Assembly: GCA_003561025.1 (NCBI GenBank)
Contig: PWII01000053.1
Location: 1 to 13,818 of the forward strand
Source: Candidatus Nealsoniibacteriota bacterium
GTDB taxonomy: Bacteria; Patescibacteriota; Minisyncoccia; Minisyncoccales; PWPS01
Direction of reading: 5' to 3'
Length of the DNA: 13,818 nucleotides
In this document: in pieces, positions 11,460 to 13,818 of the stretch
Numbering within the stretch: position 1 is the first letter of the stretch
Layout: every line of letters begins with the position of its first letter
Translations under genes and position numbers: made by a program
Notes under the pieces: generated by a model
The model's database searches: none
What the model was told of the DNA's origin: nothing
The model's input: the letters and a program-made list of their open reading frames with translations, nothing else

Positions 11460-12415
11460 CAGAAAAGATATTAATAACAGGAGGAGCAGGGTTTATAGGA
11501 TTTCATGTTGCAAAAAGAGTACTTCAAGAAGGAACTCCAGTTGTTATTTTAGACAACTTCAATGATTATTACGAAACATCTTTAAAAAGAGATAGAATAA
11601 AAGAACTAAAAAAGAGCCATGATGTAGAGATTGCAGAGATAGATCTAGCCGACTACAATAGAGTAGAAGGACTGTTTAAAAAGAATAGATTTGATAAAGT
11701 CTGTCATCTTGGCGCACAAGCGGGAGTAAGATATTCTTTAGAAAACCCGGAAGCATATATCTCCTCAAATATCACCGGCACATTCAATATCTTAAAGCTG
11801 ATGAGTGAGTATGGAGTAAAAGACCTTGTCTTTGCCTCCTCCAGTTCGGTGTATGGAGGAAATGAGAAGACACCTTTCTCTGAAGAAGATAAGACAGACT
11901 TTCCTGTATCATTTTATGCCGCAACAAAAAAAGCGGGAGAAGAGATGGCCTACACATACCACCATCTCTTTAAGATTAATGTCACTATACTTAGATTTTT
12001 TACCGTTTATGGTCCTTGGGGAAGGCCGGACATGGGATGCTTTAGCTTTTTTAGAGAGATCAAAGAAGGAAGAGAGGTCAATCTCTTTAATAAAGGAAAG
12101 ATGAAGAGAGACTTTACCTACATAGACGATACAGTAGATGGTATCTTTTCCGCAATAAATAATCCTTATCCATACGAGATTATCAATTTGGGAAATGATA
12201 ACCCGGTAGAGCTAGAGCAATTTATATCTCAAATAGAAGAAATCACCGGAAAGAAGGCGAAGAAGAGATATCTACCGATGCAAAAAGGAGATGTTAAAGA
12301 GACTTGGGCCGATATTAGCAAGGCTCAAAGACTTCTTAATTACAACCCTAAAACATCAACAAAAGAGGGATTAAAGAAGTTTTCAGAATGGTACAAGGAG
12401 TATTATAATAAGTAA
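11456..12415 (+). CDS. UDP-glucuronate 4-epimerase (NAD-dependent SDR)
   Basis: A 319-residue extended short-chain dehydrogenase that should convert UDP-glucuronate to UDP-galacturonate. The NAD-binding Gly-Gly-Ala-Gly-Phe-Ile-Gly is at 9-15, and the catalytic Ser in Ala-Ser-Ser-Ser-Ser (127-131) and Tyr154-x3-Lys158 are present. Blocks typical of UDP-glucuronate epimerases rather than GalE are Asp-Asn-Phe-Asn-Asp-Tyr-Tyr (33-39), Gln-Ala-Gly-Val-Arg-Tyr-Ser (88-94), Arg-Phe-Phe-Thr-Val-Tyr-Gly-Pro-Trp-Gly-Arg-Pro-Asp-Met and Lys-Arg-Asp-Phe-Thr-Tyr-Ile-Asp-Asp. The next gene makes its expected substrate. Translation is probably coupled to the glycosyltransferase through the ATGA overlap. Activity on other UDP-sugars cannot be excluded. 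Confidence 0.9.
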   Translation: MTEKILITGGAGFIGFHVAKRVLQEGTPVVILDNFNDYYETSLKRDRIKELKKSHDVEIAEIDLADYNRVEGLFKKNRFDKVCHLGAQAGVRYSLENPEAYISSNITGTFNILKLMSEYGVKDLVFASSSSVYGGNEKTPFSEEDKTDFPVSFYAATKKAGEEMAYTYHHLFKINVTILRFFTVYGPWGRPDMGCFSFFREIKEGREVNLFNKGKMKRDFTYIDDTVDGIFSAINNPYPYEIINLGNDNPVELEQFISQIEEITGKKAKKRYLPMQKGDVKETWADISKAQRLLNYNPKTSTKEGLKKFSEWYKEYYNK

Positions 12416-12428
12416 AAATAAAAAAATT

Positions 12429-13733
12429 ATGAAAATTTGTCTGCTTGGAACAGGATATGTAGGACTTGTTAGTGCAGTCTGTTTTGCAGAGCTTGGCCAC
12501 AGAGTGGTCGGAGTTGATATTGATAACAAAAAGATAAAAAAACTTAAAGAAGGAATATCTCCTATCTATGAACCCGGGCTTGAAGAGATGTTGCAAAAAA
12601 ACCTAAAAAGCGGAAGGCTAACTTTTACCGATAATATCTCAGAAGGAATAGAGGGGGCAAAAGTAGTTTTTAATGCAGTAGGTACTCCTCCCGATGAGCA
12701 GAGAAGGGTTGATTTGAGATATGTAAGAGAAGTAGCAAAACAGGTTGGGGAAGAACTAACCGATTATCTTGTTTTTGTAAATAAATCGACTGTTCCGGTG
12801 GGAACAGCAGAGGAGGTGAAGAGAATTATCAATGAAAATCTCTCTTCCGGTGCCGAGTTTGATGTTGCCTCAAACCCCGAGTTCTTAAGAGAAGGTTCTG
12901 CGGTAGAAGATTTTATGAATCCTGATCGCATTATTATCGGAGTTGATTCCAAAAAAGCAGAAGAGACATTAAGAGAACTTTACAAACCAATTACAAAAAA
13001 AGGCTTTAAGCTAATGGTAACCGATATAAAGAGCGCAGAGCTTATAAAATACGCCTCTAATGCATTTTTGGCAGCAAAAGTGACATTTATCAATGAAGTG
13101 GCTAATCTCTGTGATGAGGTTGGGGCCGATGTAAGAGAGGTAGCAAAAGGAATGGGTCTTGATAAGAGAATAGGAGATAGATTTTTGGAGGCGGGTCCCG
13201 GATATGGAGGTTCTTGCTTTCCTAAAGACGTAGATGAATTTATTCGTACCTCTTCTGATTACGGAATAGAGATACGTGTACTGGAAGCAGTTTCTAAGGC
13301 AAATCGTTTTCAGCGCTCTGTTGTCTTGCAAAAACTAAAAAAGCATCTACCGGAAATAGCAAATAAAAAAGTTGCTGTCTGGGGGCTTGCTTTTAAACCG
13401 GATACGGATGATATAAGGGAGTCTTCGGCTATAGAAATAGTAAAGAGATTAATCGAAAAAGGCGCAAAAGTTAGGTGCTATGATCCGATAGCAATGGAAA
13501 ACGCCAAAGAAGAGCTAAAAAATAAGAAAAATAGTATAACTTTTGTTTCCAAAAAAGAGGAAGCGCTAAAGGGAGCAGATGCTCTTATCTTAATGACTCA
13601 ATGGGAAGAGTTTAAAGATTTTACCCCCAAAGAGATAAGAAAACACTTAAATATTGTTATAGACACTCGTAATATCTGGGAAAGAAAAGAATTTGAAGAG
13701 GAAGGCATAACCTATGAAGGAATGGGAAGGTAA
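12429..13733 (+). CDS. ugd: UDP-glucose 6-dehydrogenase
   Basis: A 434-residue enzyme that oxidises UDP-glucose twice with NAD+ to UDP-glucuronate. The Rossmann motif Gly-Thr-Gly-Tyr-Val-Gly-Leu is at 7-13. The catalytic Cys263 sits in Gly-Tyr-Gly-Gly-Ser-Cys-Phe-Pro-Lys-Asp (258-267), with Lys207 and Asn211 in the conserved Glu-Leu-Ile-Lys-Tyr-Ala-Ser-Asn block and Asn-Pro-Glu-Phe-Leu-Arg-Glu-Gly (149-156) for substrate binding. Central and C-terminal UDP-binding domains are complete, including Trp-Gly-Leu-Ala-Phe-Lys-Pro-Asp-Thr-Asp-Asp-Ile-Arg. It is 13 nt after the epimerase with no Shine-Dalgarno, in the same operon; product and substrate link the two enzymes. Its end overlaps the next reading frame by 20 nt. 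Confidence 0.96.
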   Translation: MKICLLGTGYVGLVSAVCFAELGHRVVGVDIDNKKIKKLKEGISPIYEPGLEEMLQKNLKSGRLTFTDNISEGIEGAKVVFNAVGTPPDEQRRVDLRYVREVAKQVGEELTDYLVFVNKSTVPVGTAEEVKRIINENLSSGAEFDVASNPEFLREGSAVEDFMNPDRIIIGVDSKKAEETLRELYKPITKKGFKLMVTDIKSAELIKYASNAFLAAKVTFINEVANLCDEVGADVREVAKGMGLDKRIGDRFLEAGPGYGGSCFPKDVDEFIRTSSDYGIEIRVLEAVSKANRFQRSVVLQKLKKHLPEIANKKVAVWGLAFKPDTDDIRESSAIEIVKRLIEKGAKVRCYDPIAMENAKEELKNKKNSITFVSKKEEALKGADALILMTQWEEFKDFTPKEIRKHLNIVIDTRNIWERKEFEEEGITYEGMGR

Positions 13734-13818
13734 GATACGTAGATTTTTCCACTATCCTCGAATTCTCTTTCTGTCAATTTGCACTCTCTTCCTATTGTTC
13801 TGTGCTCTCTTCCCGTCA
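13714..13818 (+). CDS. N-terminus of a membrane protein (partial, runs off the window)
   Basis: An ATG at 13714, inside the end of ugd in another frame, opens 35 codons to the window edge without a stop. The product begins with a basic segment (Met-Lys-Glu-Trp-Glu-Gly-Lys-Ile-Arg-Arg) followed by His-Tyr-Pro-Arg and a strongly hydrophobic helix rich in Leu, Phe and Cys, the usual start of an inner-membrane protein. GAGGAAGG at 13698-13705 lies 8 nt before the ATG. The 20-nt overlap suggests it is the next operon gene, plausibly a membrane glycosyltransferase or polysaccharide-export protein, but too little is visible to name it. Confidence 0.62.
   Translation, partial: MKEWEGKIRRFFHYPRILFLSICTLFLLFCALFPS

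Noticed and set aside
11826..12104. Plus-strand reading frame of 92 residues inside the epimerase gene
   Set aside because: It is an alternate frame of a gene with complete catalytic motifs and has no recognisable product.

Overview
This is an AT-rich window with dense, mostly plus-strand genes. The small genome style (short spacers, minimal domain versions of proteins, a trimmed RNase R, an alpha2-type glycyl-tRNA synthetase, an RNHCP-family zinc protein, a DUF1614 membrane protein) is compatible with a candidate-phyla-radiation (Patescibacteria) or similar uncultured bacterium. That is inference: there is no rRNA or ribosomal-protein marker here. TGA appears to be a stop: the glycosyltransferase gene ends in TGA and no long gene has an in-frame TGA.

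Layout. Positions 2-109 hold the tail of an unrecognised gene, converging through a bidirectional terminator on a minus-strand CPA1-type cation/proton antiporter (155-1411). A divergent spacer leads to a V4R-like protein (1497-2096), a cysteine-rich 84-residue protein with its own promoter and terminator (2166-2420), and a DUF1614 membrane protein (2496-3143). Next comes an RNA-handling pair, a cold-shock protein (3264-3458) and RNase R (3532-5397), followed by a small two-helix membrane protein (5466-5705). The tRNA section holds queuine/preQ1 tRNA-guanine transglycosylase (5792-6955), a polytopic membrane protein (6978-7661), and glycyl-tRNA synthetase (7873-9282) behind a T-box riboswitch (about 7689-7852). 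An RNHCP-family zinc protein (9334-9813), a small coiled-coil-like protein (9960-10241) and a possible 21-residue hydrophobic peptide (10245-10310) follow. The end of the window is a sugar-nucleotide/glycosyltransferase operon: GT2 glycosyltransferase, UDP-glucuronate 4-epimerase, UDP-glucose 6-dehydrogenase, and the start of a membrane protein that runs off the edge.

How they work together. Ugd would oxidise UDP-glucose to UDP-glucuronate and the epimerase would convert that to UDP-galacturonate; the polyprenyl-phosphate-type glycosyltransferase beside them probably moves a sugar onto a lipid carrier for surface glycan synthesis. Tgt and GlyRS belong to tRNA maturation and charging, and GlyRS expression should respond to uncharged tRNA-Gly through the T-box.

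The most notable non-coding structures are (1) the glycine T-box, whose Stem I looks only about 48 nt long, (2) a family of four GC-rich palindromes in intergenic spaces, in two loop types, one with a tandemly duplicated right arm, and (3) two gene classes with different translation starts: small genes with very strong Shine-Dalgarno sequences, and genes with none, two of which have a -10 box exactly 6 nt before the start codon and so could be leaderless.
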